Source: Saprospirales bacterium (GTDB lineage: Bacteria > Bacteroidota > Bacteroidia > Chitinophagales > Saprospiraceae). From it: 64,000 bases of DNA. This document shows positions 16,348 to 24,867 of the stretch, piece after piece. The translations under genes were made by a program, and so were the position numbers. The DNA lies in assembly GCA_016719895.1 (NCBI GenBank), contig JADJYG010000006.1, positions 280,468 through 344,467 on the forward strand, read 5' to 3'. Positions within the stretch are counted from its first letter, which is position 1; each line of letters starts with the position of its first letter. Below the pieces are notes generated by a model. That model did not search any database. It saw nothing but the letters and a program-made list of their open reading frames with translations, and had not been told where the DNA came from.

Positions 16348-17487
16348 CTATTCCTCTTTTGCTTTGAACACCACGGAAAAGACGCTGTTTTTTTCGCCGC
16401 TGGTATTCAACGAATAGGTAAGCCCGTCTTCTATGACCAGGGTACGGAGATTGCCTGCCCGCTGGTTCTCGTCGTGGTACAAATCCATACAAATCAAACG
16501 GCCGTCGTAAAGTGCCGTTATTTCGGGCATCAGGGTGTGGCCTACCACCATGCGTTTGGCGCCTGCGAAGGCCAGGATGGCATCCATTTGTTCGATCGTC
16601 AGCTTGTTTTTGGCGCCATCGCGGTACCAGAAAATACCCTGGCGGGTATCGTACACATATTGGGCGACCGAGTCGGTGATTTCACCATAGTTTGTGCCCA
16701 GGTGTTGCCGGGATATGCGGTTGATATCGGATAGGGTAAGGGTGGTAGATGCCAGTATCGGGCTGATCCCGCCGTGGCAAAAAACATAATCGCCGATCTT
16801 TTCCACGGCGTTTTTGGTGCGCAGCCAGCGCCCGAGTTCCGAGTGGTCATCAAACCAGAGCCGGTAGTCTTCTCCGATCAACTGGGCATTTTCCAGGTAT
16901 TTGTTGCGGACATAGCCATATTCACCGCATAAATTCATTACTTCGTGGTTGCCGAGGATGAAATGAACTTTGCCACCGGCGGCTTCCGCTTCGGGCTCCA
17001 GTTTGTAAATCAGCCAGAGTACTTCTGTAACATTCAGGCCCCGGTCAAAAAAATCACCCACCAGCACCAGGTGACCTTCGCCGTAGCTCCATTTAAAGCT
17101 GGGGTCAATAACACCGCCGCCGCGCAGCAACTGCTTAAAAGCTTCAAAATTGCCTTCAATATCCGAGATGACCAGCATGCGGTCCGGTAACGCGTACCGG
17201 TCCTTTTCTACCTTGTATTTGTTGTGTAGGGGGAAGGTAAAAGCGTCGCCGGATTCCGGAAGGGCGCACCGCAATTGAATGCCATCCCGTTTGGTGTGGT
17301 ATTTCACGCGCACCACTTTTGCCGTATCCTGTTGCTCGATGGTTTTCACCACAACATTACTGCCCCGGTAAAATACATGCGGGCCATCGGCGCCGGCCTT
17401 GGAGTTGTCCACCAGGGGGTCGCCGGCAAAAGACACTGCCGGCAGGAGGGGTATGCACAAAAGGAAGGCGAGCCGTTTCATCAACAT
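16348..17487 (-). CDS. secreted PPP-family metallophosphatase (Shelphs-like)
   Basis: A 379-residue protein with a signal peptide (MKRLAFLLCIPLLPAVSFAG) and a calcineurin-type phosphoesterase domain. Metal-binding motifs are visible in order: SDIEGNF, GDFFDRG, LGNHEVMNL, CHGG and VGHTLMPEI. In most PPP enzymes the first motif is D-x-H-G; here the histidine position is glutamate (DIEGN), a substitution that occurs in bacterial secreted relatives. The GD-DRG and GNHE motifs place it in the PPP family close to Shewanella-like phosphatases. Likely a periplasmic protein or small-molecule phosphatase. The first in-frame codon is TTG at 17493; the ATG at 17487 (or 17481) is more plausible. Confidence 0.82.
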   Translation of the reverse strand: MLMKRLAFLLCIPLLPAVSFAGDPLVDNSKAGADGPHVFYRGSNVVVKTIEQQDTAKVVRVKYHTKRDGIQLRCALPESGDAFTFPLHNKYKVEKDRYALPDRMLVISDIEGNFEAFKQLLRGGGVIDPSFKWSYGEGHLVLVGDFFDRGLNVTEVLWLIYKLEPEAEAAGGKVHFILGNHEVMNLCGEYGYVRNKYLENAQLIGEDYRLWFDDHSELGRWLRTKNAVEKIGDYVFCHGGISPILASTTLTLSDINRISRQHLGTNYGEITDSVAQYVYDTRQGIFWYRDGAKNKLTIEQMDAILAFAGAKRMVVGHTLMPEITALYDGRLICMDLYHDENQRAGNLRTLVIEDGLTYSLNTSGEKNSVFSVVFKAKEE

Positions 17488-17851
17488 GAGCAAAGGATTT
17501 TATGATCAGTCAACTTGCAAAAGATAAATACAGGTAATTAAACGCAATTCCAGCGCGTTTGTCACTTGCGTGATAAAATCGCTGGAGCCGGGTTTTTCGT
17601 GGAAAAGCAAAGAAGGGCAAACATAATTCTTTTTCCCGGTATGCGCTTTGCTGGCGCAAGCGGCGGTCAGGGGCAAGAACACAACAGATGAAATTATATT
17701 TGGAAAAAATGGCGTGGCCGTTCGGGCCAAATTTTGGCGGACTGACAAATATTTGACAATTTTTACCGGACTGTGGATTTTTTTTAAGGCGTTTATACCG
17801 GGCGTTCGTGCCGGGCTTCCGTACTTGCGCCGGTTTTTGAATTGGTTTTTT
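17488..17851. other. 364-bp divergent intergenic region
   Basis: Region between the divergent phosphatase and amidohydrolase genes. It is A+T-richer than its surroundings and shows promoter-like sequence on both strands (minus-strand TATCTTTT near 17525; plus-strand TTGACAATTTTT near 17752). Small frames that cross it have no family resemblance. I see no RNA gene or repeat. Confidence 0.5.
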
Positions 17852-19033
17852 ATGCGAAAGATAACTGCCAACCGGGTTTACCCGGTTTCTGCCGGACCGG
17901 TGGACAACGGTGTCGTGATCGCCGACGACAGCGGGGAAATCCTGGCCGTCGAGCCACGCGAATGGCATGACCCCGCCAGCCTGGAATCCTATTCGGGGGT
18001 GCTGGCTCCCGGCTTTGTCAATACCCACTGCCATCTCGAGCTTTCACACATGAAGGGACTGGTGCACACCGGCACCGGACTTATCCCGTTTATCACCCAA
18101 GTAGTGACCCAACGGAACCTGCCGGCTGAAGTGATCGCCGACGCCATCGTGCGCGCTGAGCAGGAAATGCTGGACGCCGGAATTGTAGCCCTGGGGGATA
18201 TATCCAATGCGCCGGATACATTCGGCGTAAAAGCAAAGGGGCGAATGCGGTATTATACGTTTGTCGAACTCTTTGATTTTCTGCAGGATGCGGGCGCTGA
18301 AAAGGCGTTTGCCGACTGGAAGGCCGTGTACGACCAGGCGCCTTTGCCACCCGGCAGCGCCAAGGCATTGACGCCCCACGCGCCGTACAGCGTAAGCCCG
18401 GCCTTGTTCGCGCGGATCAACGCCGCCAATCCGGCTACCGGCATCACCGTGAGCATCCACAATCAGGAAACCCAGCCGGAAAGCGAGCTGTTTCAACAGG
18501 GCTCCGGCGATTTTTATGCCTTTTACAGCCGGTTCAATATTTCGCTGGAGCAATTCCGGCCGACGGGGCAGCCTTCTGTCCACTACGCCCTGCAGCACCT
18601 CAATCCGGCCAACCGGACCCTTTTCGTACACAATACCCTCAGCACGCCCGACGACATCCGGGCCGCACAAGCCTGGAGCCCGCACACCTATTGGGCTACC
18701 TGCCCGAATGCCAACCTGTATATCGAAAACAAGCTGCCCAACTACGCCCATTTTCTGGGCACCGGCGCCCGGGTTACTATTGGAACCGACAGCCTTAGCT
18801 CCAACTGGCAGTTATCCGTTTTGGAGGAGATAAAAACGATTGCCCGCTATCAGAGCTATGTGCCGTTCGAAACGCTGCTGCGCTGGGCCACGCTGCACGG
18901 CGCGCAAGCCCTGGGTTTCGATGATACGCTGGGCAGCCTCGAACCCGGCAAAACGCCCGGCGTGCTTCTCTTGGAAGGCCTGGGACCGAACGCCAAACTG
19001 AACGACCGGACAAGCGTCCGCCGCCTCATCTAA
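17852..19033 (+). CDS. amidohydrolase, possible aminodeoxyfutalosine deaminase
   Basis: A 393-residue metal-dependent hydrolase of the cytosine deaminase/chlorohydrolase group. Metal ligands are visible: HxH in FVNTHCHLELSHMKG, a histidine in TPHAPYSVSP, a histidine in SIHNQETQPE, and aspartate in TIGTDSLSSN. The HAPYSVS and IHxxET motifs are those of enzymes that deaminate adenosine-like substrates. Because mqnD of the futalosine menaquinone pathway lies elsewhere in this window, I infer that this is the aminodeoxyfutalosine deaminase (MqnX type), but a guanine- or S-adenosylhomocysteine-type deaminase cannot be excluded from sequence alone. The frame is open 68 codons upstream, but the match to the family begins at MRKITANRVYPV. 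Confidence 0.75.
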   Translation: MRKITANRVYPVSAGPVDNGVVIADDSGEILAVEPREWHDPASLESYSGVLAPGFVNTHCHLELSHMKGLVHTGTGLIPFITQVVTQRNLPAEVIADAIVRAEQEMLDAGIVALGDISNAPDTFGVKAKGRMRYYTFVELFDFLQDAGAEKAFADWKAVYDQAPLPPGSAKALTPHAPYSVSPALFARINAANPATGITVSIHNQETQPESELFQQGSGDFYAFYSRFNISLEQFRPTGQPSVHYALQHLNPANRTLFVHNTLSTPDDIRAAQAWSPHTYWATCPNANLYIENKLPNYAHFLGTGARVTIGTDSLSSNWQLSVLEEIKTIARYQSYVPFETLLRWATLHGAQALGFDDTLGSLEPGKTPGVLLLEGLGPNAKLNDRTSVRRLI

Positions 19034-19085
19034 CCGTCTACCCGCGAGGTTTCGGGGCAGGCCGTCCACCGTCCACCGTCTACCG
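19031..19085. repeat. short ACGGTGG-heptamer repeat element, copy 1
   Basis: Read on the minus strand: GGTAGACGGTGGACGGTGG, then a core CCTGCCCCGAAACCTCG and a closing GGGTAGACGGTTAG. The same core with five heptamers follows the ABC permease gene at 38282-38365. Here it fills the junction of two convergent genes: the TAG stop of the type-B cargo gene lies in its first unit and the TAA stop of the amidohydrolase at its other end. Confidence 0.75.
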
Positions 19086-21170
19086 TAACAGTGTCACATC
19101 CCCTTTCATGGTCTTGAGTTCGCCTTCCGGCGTTTTGAAGGTGGCATACCAGGCATACACATCCGATACGGCGGGTTCGCCATTGAACTGCCCCTCCCAA
19201 CCCTGTGTTTGGGAGCGGGTTTCGAATACGTTCTCTCCCCAGCGGTTGTACACGAGCAACTGAAACTCGGTCAGGTTGGGGCAGGGGAAAGCCGGCTGAA
19301 AACGGTCGTTGTGGGTGTCGTTGTCCGGCGTAAAAGCGTTCGGGAAAACCAGGTTGCAGATGCAGCCGGTGCGCGGCACGTCTACGCTGATGGCCGTGCT
19401 GCCGCAGGGATTGGTGAGCGTGACGGTGTAGGTGCCGGTGTTGGAAACAATAATTTGCGGCGTGACTTCGCCCGTGCTCCACAGATAGCTGAAGGTCAGA
19501 ATGCCGTTGGCAAACAACAGCGCCTGGTTGTCTTCGCACAACGAATCCAGGTCGGCAACTGCCGTTCCGGTGGGCGGCGGCAGCACATTGATGGACGTCG
19601 TATCCGGCAGGCTGAAGCAGAGCGATTGGGAGCTGACCAGCACGGTGAATTGTCCGGGCATGGTAGCGGTGATGGCCGGGGTGGTTTCGCCGGTACTCCA
19701 GCTATAACTTTCCGCTTCCTGTACGGTGGCGTCCAGCAATTCGGAAAGGGGCAGGCAGGCCAGTCCTCCTCCGGTCAGTTCGAGGCCTTCCATGGTGGGA
19801 TTAATCCCGGTGAACGCTTGTTCGTCTTTGAGTTCGATGGTGTCGATATCCGCCAGGTCGACAGCCGGGACCGCCCAGCTGCGGATATCGAGGAGCAGGG
19901 TATCGACCCTGAGCGCGAGGTCTTGTTCGCAACCGGTAGCGCCGGTTTTATCGGTTTTCACCAAAACCGCATTTGAGTTCACAAAAACGGTGTCGGTGGA
20001 GATAAAATAACCGTAGCCGTTGTCGGCTGTTTTAATAAGGGCATGATAGGGCGTGAGGATGCCGGCGGCGATTTCTTCAAAATAGTTTTTAGCCCACAAA
20101 ACCCCCAGGGTATCGGTACTGACGGCGGCGAGAAAATTGAATTCGCGTGCTACCGAAGGCGTGGTGTTTTCCACGGTACTGCCGGCCATCACCACCGTGC
20201 CGGTATCGCGCACGGCGAGGTCAAATGTGGATACCTGAAAATCGCCGCCGACGACGTTCCAGCGCGTGGAGAAATAAACGGCGCCGGTGTCGTTGAGGGT
20301 CATGAAAAGGCCGTCGGCGTTCGCATTGGCGGCGTCATTGAAGGCGCCGGTTACCGCGTATTGCCCGGGTTTGGGCTCGGCCAGGTTCCAGGCGATCAGG
20401 TTGGGCGCTATGGGCGCCATACTGCTGGCGGCGTAGGATTTGAGCCAGATGATTTGGCCGTCGCCGTCAGTTTTAAGCAAAAGCGCTTCTTGCCGGATTC
20501 CGGTTGGCCCCGGGTAATAGAGCCCTCCGCTGAGCAGAAAACCGCCGTCGGAAGTATACAGCAGATCGCCAAGAAGGGTTTCGAAATCACCCAGGCAGGA
20601 AAAACAATAGCTGCGGGCCCAGAGCAGGTTGCCATCGGCGTCCAGTTTGGCCAGCATCAGATCGTTGTCGCCCGTAGCGCTGGCAAAGCCGCCTGCTCCG
20701 GCGGCCACCACGAAGGTGCTGTCGGATACCGGCAGTACTTTGGTGCGGCCGGTATTTTCAAACTGAACGGGGCTGGCGGCGCCCAGGCGCCGGGCCCAAA
20801 CGAGGCTGCCACCGATATCAAAGCGGGCCACAATCTTGTCGCGGGCAGTGTCGACAGCGGCCATGGTGGACACCAGGTAGGTTCCTTTTTCGCGCCAGTA
20901 GGCCAGGTCGCCGTTGGATACGGGGAACTCAAAGTCATAATCGCGGCTCCAGCGTTGCCGTCCCAGGTTGCTCATTTTGGTCAGGTTGAGGCTGCCGGGC
21001 GCGCCGATACCCAGGGCCAGGCGGTAGTTGAGCATCAGGTACTCCTGGTTTTCGACCTGTTGAACGGCGGAGGCGGCGTCATCGCGGTTGGTGCGAAATT
21101 CCTGAACAAATTGCTGGGCAAACACAGGGCCGTTGGCCAGAACAAGCAGTGAAAAAAGGAAAAGTCTCAT
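19080..21170 (-). CDS. T9SS cargo protein with type-B (gliding motility-associated) C-terminal sorting domain
   Basis: A 696-residue secreted protein. It has a signal peptide (MRLFLFSLLVLANGPVFAQ), about 420 residues of propeller-like repeats (each with a 'LxKTDxxGxxxWxKxY' theme, e.g. LLLKTDGDGQIIWLKSY, MLAKLDADGNLLWARSY), then two Ig-like/PKD-type segments with YSWSTGETTPAI and YLWSTGEVTPQI, and a final domain VFPNAFTPDNDTHNDRFQP...LLVYNRWGENVFET...GDVTLLR. The last is the CHU_C/gliding motility-associated C-terminal domain used by the type IX secretion system for export and surface attachment. It should therefore be exported by the Gld/Por machinery encoded in the same window. Its adhesion or sensing role is unknown. 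The start is the ATG before the leader. Confidence 0.88.
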   Translation of the reverse strand: MRLFLFSLLVLANGPVFAQQFVQEFRTNRDDAASAVQQVENQEYLMLNYRLALGIGAPGSLNLTKMSNLGRQRWSRDYDFEFPVSNGDLAYWREKGTYLVSTMAAVDTARDKIVARFDIGGSLVWARRLGAASPVQFENTGRTKVLPVSDSTFVVAAGAGGFASATGDNDLMLAKLDADGNLLWARSYCFSCLGDFETLLGDLLYTSDGGFLLSGGLYYPGPTGIRQEALLLKTDGDGQIIWLKSYAASSMAPIAPNLIAWNLAEPKPGQYAVTGAFNDAANANADGLFMTLNDTGAVYFSTRWNVVGGDFQVSTFDLAVRDTGTVVMAGSTVENTTPSVAREFNFLAAVSTDTLGVLWAKNYFEEIAAGILTPYHALIKTADNGYGYFISTDTVFVNSNAVLVKTDKTGATGCEQDLALRVDTLLLDIRSWAVPAVDLADIDTIELKDEQAFTGINPTMEGLELTGGGLACLPLSELLDATVQEAESYSWSTGETTPAITATMPGQFTVLVSSQSLCFSLPDTTSINVLPPPTGTAVADLDSLCEDNQALLFANGILTFSYLWSTGEVTPQIIVSNTGTYTVTLTNPCGSTAISVDVPRTGCICNLVFPNAFTPDNDTHNDRFQPAFPCPNLTEFQLLVYNRWGENVFETRSQTQGWEGQFNGEPAVSDVYAWYATFKTPEGELKTMKGDVTLLR

Positions 21171-21231
21171 AGTTTGATTGAATTCCTGTATCGGATCTGG
21201 TTGGTATATGAAACGCAAAGATAAGCAGCCT

Positions 21232-21699
21232 TTATTTTACCCGGCGGGCCGGATGTACTTCGCCGCGGTGGCAGGTGTAACAGCTAATGCCATCCATATC
21301 CAGCTTGCGCAGATCTGCGTTGATTTCTTTGACGAGGTCGTACATTTGGCGGGTGGTCGCTTTCTCCGGTTTCACTTCCGAGGCCCATTCGTTCGGCACG
21401 TGGCAGTGATCGCAACCGACGCCCAGAACCTTTCCCCAGGTATCCATGACGCCAAGCAACCGGTCGGCGGTCACGGTTTTCAGTTTTTGGATGTTTTGAA
21501 ACACCGAATCGGCCCGCATGTTCTCCTTACCGGCGATGTATGCCCGTACGCGTTGCATACTTTTGGCCCGCTCGGCGGCTAAAGGATCGGCGACCGGAGC
21601 TGCGGTACCGGTGGCGGATGCGGGTTTGTTGGAGGTACTGCAATCGGCCAGCCAAAGGCCGAGCAAGGCGATGCAAAGGAAGATGCGAGTTGCTTTCAT
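21232..21699 (-). CDS. dihaem c-type cytochrome lipoprotein (reaction-centre cytochrome-like)
   Basis: A 155-residue lipoprotein: signal peptide with lipobox LADC (Cys20), a low-complexity linker, then a helical domain. Two haem-binding motifs are present as CDHCH (residues 96-100) and CYTCH (140-144), with ISCYTCHRGEVHP matching the 'photosynthetic reaction centre cytochrome c subunit' family (PF02276), many members of which occur in non-phototrophic Bacteroidota. It probably shuttles electrons at the outer face of a membrane. The 5' neighbour on the same strand is L-serine dehydratase, separated by a 355-bp region with a palindromic element, so it has its own transcription. Confidence 0.85.
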   Translation of the reverse strand: MKATRIFLCIALLGLWLADCSTSNKPASATGTAAPVADPLAAERAKSMQRVRAYIAGKENMRADSVFQNIQKLKTVTADRLLGVMDTWGKVLGVGCDHCHVPNEWASEVKPEKATTRQMYDLVKEINADLRKLDMDGISCYTCHRGEVHPARRVK

Positions 21700-21741
21700 C
21701 GTTATTGTTGTTAGAAATGAGCAATATAAATTGGGCATAAA

Positions 21742-21979
21742 CGGCCCCTGTCCCCCAACTCAACCCCTATACAGACCTCGGAGAGGTCACAAACGTTGGT
21801 AGAATTCCGTCCCCAAGATACCCACACGACCTCGGAGAGGTCGAACCGGTCTAAATCGAGCCTTAAAACAAACGTTCGACCTCGGAGAGGTCGCGTAAAT
21901 CTTCCTTTTAACCATTCTTCTACCAACATTTGACCTCTCCGAGGTCTGAATAGGGGTTGATTTTGGGGGACAGGAGCCG
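21742..21979. repeat. 238-bp palindromic element with four GACCTC-GGA-GAGGTC hairpins
   Basis: The ends are long imperfect inverted repeats: CGGCCCCTGTCCCCC...ACCCCTATACAGACCTC at the left and its complement CTGAATAGGGGTTG...GGGGGACAGGAGCCG at the right, together about 60 bases per arm with about seven differences. The 15-base hairpin GACCTCGGAGAGGTC occurs at 21774-21788, 21828-21842 and 21878-21892, and inverted at 21932-21946, at steps of 54, 50 and 54 bases. It separates the serine dehydratase gene from the cytochrome gene. No ORF inside. Confidence 0.85.
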
Positions 21980-22054
21980 TTTGCACCCTATAAATTTTAT
22001 CCGGGCCAAATTCCCCCCCCCTATATATTTCAGTGTTATTGGCCGGACGCAGCA

Positions 22055-23476
22055 CTAGCACTCCACCAACCCCAGCGTAAACTGCATGGCCAAGCCGCCG
22101 TCGGCGGTTTCCTTGTATTTTTGGTTCATGTCTTCGGCGGTTTCTTTCATGGTTTTAATCACGGCGTCGAGGCTGATCTTGGCCTTGGCTGGGTCGCTTT
22201 CCAGGGCGATCTGGGCGGCGGTGATGGCCTTGACAGCGCCCATGGTGTTGCGTTCGATGCAGGGCACCTGCACCAGCCCGGCGATGGGGTCGCAGGTCAT
22301 ACCGAGGTGGTGTTCCATTGCGATCTCGGCGGCCATCATAGCCTGCGCGGGCGAGCCGCCCAGGCATTCGGCGAGGGCGCCGGCGGCCATGGCGGAGGAT
22401 ACGCCGATTTCGGCCTGGCAGCCGCCCATGGCTGCCGAAATGGTGGCGCCTTTTTTAAACAAGCTGCCGAACTCGCCGGCCGTCAGCAGGAATCGCACGA
22501 TATCGTCGTCGTCCCGATATTCCGGGCAAAAACAGGCAAAATACATCAGCACCGCAGGGATGACGCCGGCAGCGCCATTGGTGGGCGCCGTGACGACCCG
22601 GCCAAACGCCGCGTTTTCTTCGTTGACCGCCAGGGCGAAACAACTGACCCACTTGAGAATATGCTGAAACGAGTGGCTGTCTTGCCGAATGAGGCCCATC
22701 CAACCGGCCGGGCTGTCGTAGGCCCGTTTGCCGAGCAATTTGACGCTCATCGGATGGGCGCGTCGCGCGACGTTGAGCCCGCCGGGCAGCACGCCATCGG
22801 TATGGCAGCCCTGGTACACGCACTGGCGCATGACCGCCCAGATGGCGAGCAACCCGCTGCGGATATCCTCCGGCGTTCGCCAGGTGCGTTCGTTTTGAAA
22901 TACGATGTCGGAGATACTTTTTTCCTGCTCGCGGCACCAGCGGGCCAAGTCGGCGCCGCGGTCGACCGGGAAGGGAAGAATAACGCTGGCGGCCAGGTTT
23001 TCTTCCCCTTCCTTCACCACAAATCCGCCGCCGACGGAATAATATGTCTGGCTGATTCCCGCGCCGTTGCGAAAAAATGCCCGGAAAACGAGGCCGTTGG
23101 CGTGGTAGGGCAGGGTGTCGTGGTATAAAAACACCACGTCGCGCTCCGGATCGAACGGAATTTCCTTCCGCCCACCCAGCCGGAGCGTTTTGGCCTGTTC
23201 GATCTGCTGCAAGACCGCTTGTACCTGATCGACAGGAATCGTTACGGGATCATCGCCGTTGAGACCGAGCACGACAGCCAGGTCGGTGCCGTGCCCTTTC
23301 CCTGTTTTGGCCAGGGAGCCATACAAATCCACCTGTACGGCTTCCACATGGTCAAAACTTCCATCCCGCCCGATTTCAAGCAAAAACCGCTGCGCAGCCC
23401 GCCATGGACCCATCGTGTGGGAACTGGAGGGGCCGATGCCGATTTTAAAAATATCAAAAACGCTGATCCTTTCCAT
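22055..23476 (-). CDS. sdaA: L-serine ammonia-lyase (L-serine dehydratase), iron-sulfur type
   Basis: A 473-residue single-chain L-serine dehydratase that deaminates L-serine to pyruvate and ammonia. The N-terminal domain begins MERISVFDIFKIGIGPSSSHTMGP, the diagnostic SSSHT motif. The catalytic domain includes APTNGAAGVIPAVLMY, the iron-sulfur cysteines in CQAEIGVSSAMAAG, GMTCDPIAGLVQVPCIERN, and the C-terminal ...QFTLGLVEC with the cysteine that acts as the tail ligand. Length fits the fused alpha-beta form. The frame extends upstream into an AATCCTG-type repeat, so ATG 23476 (or 23482) is the likely start. It carries no neighbours from a serine pathway. Confidence 0.95.
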   Translation of the reverse strand: MERISVFDIFKIGIGPSSSHTMGPWRAAQRFLLEIGRDGSFDHVEAVQVDLYGSLAKTGKGHGTDLAVVLGLNGDDPVTIPVDQVQAVLQQIEQAKTLRLGGRKEIPFDPERDVVFLYHDTLPYHANGLVFRAFFRNGAGISQTYYSVGGGFVVKEGEENLAASVILPFPVDRGADLARWCREQEKSISDIVFQNERTWRTPEDIRSGLLAIWAVMRQCVYQGCHTDGVLPGGLNVARRAHPMSVKLLGKRAYDSPAGWMGLIRQDSHSFQHILKWVSCFALAVNEENAAFGRVVTAPTNGAAGVIPAVLMYFACFCPEYRDDDDIVRFLLTAGEFGSLFKKGATISAAMGGCQAEIGVSSAMAAGALAECLGGSPAQAMMAAEIAMEHHLGMTCDPIAGLVQVPCIERNTMGAVKAITAAQIALESDPAKAKISLDAVIKTMKETAEDMNQKYKETADGGLAMQFTLGLVEC

Positions 23477-23524
23477 GTGCATGCGTGCAGCACACGCCGG
23501 ACTGGATTTTGAGTTTATTGGACT

Positions 23525-23632
23525 GGATTTACAGGATTTTTCAGGATTTTCAAACATAAAGCATCCAGCTGGGCTTCGTACTGATGCATAGCGCTAATCC
23601 TGTAAATCCGGAGAAATCCTGTAAATCCTGTC
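23525..23632. repeat. AATCCTGTAAATCC dispersed inverted repeat
   Basis: GGACTGGATTTACAGGATTT (starting 23519) is matched in inverted orientation by AAATCCTGTAAATCCTGTCC ending at 23632, with an additional AATCCTGTAAATCC copy at 23595-23608. Arms of about 30 bases differ at about four positions. It lies immediately upstream of the serine dehydratase start. Repeats with this unit are widespread in Bacteroidota genomes (recalled knowledge, not searched). Confidence 0.7.
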
Positions 23633-23689
23633 CGCTCCCATCCGCCGCCGCTGTACGTTCTTCACACAAAGGTCAGAAAAAGTGCGGAA

Positions 23690-24067
23690 TCACACGGCGG
23701 CGCTTTCTTTTTTCTCCGCGACCTGTTTTTCCAGGTATTTTTCGATCAGGTCCGGCACTTTTTCAAACGCCGCCGTCAGGCCTTTGCTGGAGCGGGTTTG
23801 CAGAAAGGATATTTCAGCGCCCCGGGTAACCAGGAAACCGATGGGTTCCACACCGAGGCCGGCGCCGGCGCCGCTGCCTTCGCCGCGGCCCGCCTTGGCA
23901 TCGCCGCCCTCGCCTCCGCCGTATCCGAAGCCCATGCCGAGCCGGATAACCGGTACGCAGGTGAATTCGCCGAGTTTAAATTCTTTGCCGACAACGGTTT
24001 CCGTTTTGGCTTCGCCTTGCAGAAACTCCGTCACTTTGCTGAGCACATCATCAAAATTTGTTTTCAT
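23690..24067 (-). CDS. GerW/YtfJ-family protein
   Basis: A 125-residue protein of the GerW family (named for a Bacillus spore protein, YtfJ). Characteristic features are the early VVGKEFKLGEFTCVPVIRLGMGFGYGGG, a glycine-rich central linker, and GVEPIGFLVTRGAEISFLQ. Its role outside sporulating bacteria is unknown; this organism is not expected to sporulate. It follows a DUF2953-like gene with a 5-base gap on the same strand, the same partnership that is found in Bacillota and other phyla, so the pair is very likely an operon acting together at the membrane. Confidence 0.85.
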   Translation of the reverse strand: MKTNFDDVLSKVTEFLQGEAKTETVVGKEFKLGEFTCVPVIRLGMGFGYGGGEGGDAKAGRGEGSGAGAGLGVEPIGFLVTRGAEISFLQTRSSKGLTAAFEKVPDLIEKYLEKQVAEKKESAAV

Positions 24068-24072
24068 GATAT

Positions 24073-24615
24073 TTACGATTTGGTAGTGAACGTTTGCAGG
24101 ACGGCCCAGATCATCCGGCCCAGGCGGTTTTCAACCGATAGGGCCAACGCGCGCCGGCCCCTGAAGTTGATGGCTACCTGCCCGCCTATCCGGTAGTTCA
24201 GGTAAAAAACGAGGGGATAAAGCCGGGCATTCCAGATAAAATCATCGCTGTCCCAGTATATTTTAAGCCGATTTATTTTAAACGTGCAGAGCACGTTGCG
24301 AGCCATTCGCAGGATTGTTTTCAAAGGAAATGCCCTGCGTACGCGCGCTTTTTTTCGCTTTTTACCGGCAGGTTTGGCAGCTGTTGGCGGGGCTTTGACG
24401 CCTCGCTCCTGACCCATACGCAAATCCTTCCGGAATCCAATGACGCGCAGCTGCAATACATCCAGGCCTTGTTCGGCCTCCCACTTTACCGATGCGACGC
24501 CCTGCCAGGCCAGGTAAACAATCCCCGCTTCACTGTCGATCTCGATACGCAGGGGCGTCCAAAGCAACCACGCTACCAACGCCAACAAAACAAACAGAAG
24601 AATCAGGGCTATCAT
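24073..24615 (-). CDS. DUF2953-like membrane-anchored protein
   Basis: A 180-residue protein with one N-terminal transmembrane helix (MIALILLFVLLALVAWLLW), then a beta-rich segment (PLRIEIDSEAGIVYLAWQGVASVKWEAE), a lysine/arginine-rich linker and a C-terminal part with FKINRLKIYWDSDDFIWNARLYPL and a basic tail. The architecture fits the DUF2953 family, whose members sit next to GerW/YtfJ genes. Here the two genes are five bases apart. Function unknown. I use the ATG directly before the membrane helix; an upstream start at 24666 adds 17 residues without a sensible signal. Confidence 0.65.
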   Translation of the reverse strand: MIALILLFVLLALVAWLLWTPLRIEIDSEAGIVYLAWQGVASVKWEAEQGLDVLQLRVIGFRKDLRMGQERGVKAPPTAAKPAGKKRKKARVRRAFPLKTILRMARNVLCTFKINRLKIYWDSDDFIWNARLYPLVFYLNYRIGGQVAINFRGRRALALSVENRLGRMIWAVLQTFTTKS

Positions 24616-24867
24616 TGTTTTAGTTATTGCGCGGCAAAGGTGGCCCTGGTCGTTTGTATCGCGCATTGATAGGGGTCAGGACCGGCAATGATTGTGTATG
24701 TGTCTATACGGGCGGTTTTGCCAAATTCTGCTGAAAATGCTGTTCCAGGTTGGTTCTGCCATCCTTTCCACCCGAAATTTGTTCAGTATTGGCAAAATGA
24801 TCCATACCGGGCAACCCCGGCATATTCCACCGCGCCATTTGACCGAACCTATCACATCTGGTTTCCT

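Noticed and set aside
21774..21946. Regular GACCTCGGAGAGGTC copies taken as a CRISPR array
   Set aside because: The repeat is only 15 bases, one copy is inverted, the spacers are part of a larger palindrome, and no cas gene is near.
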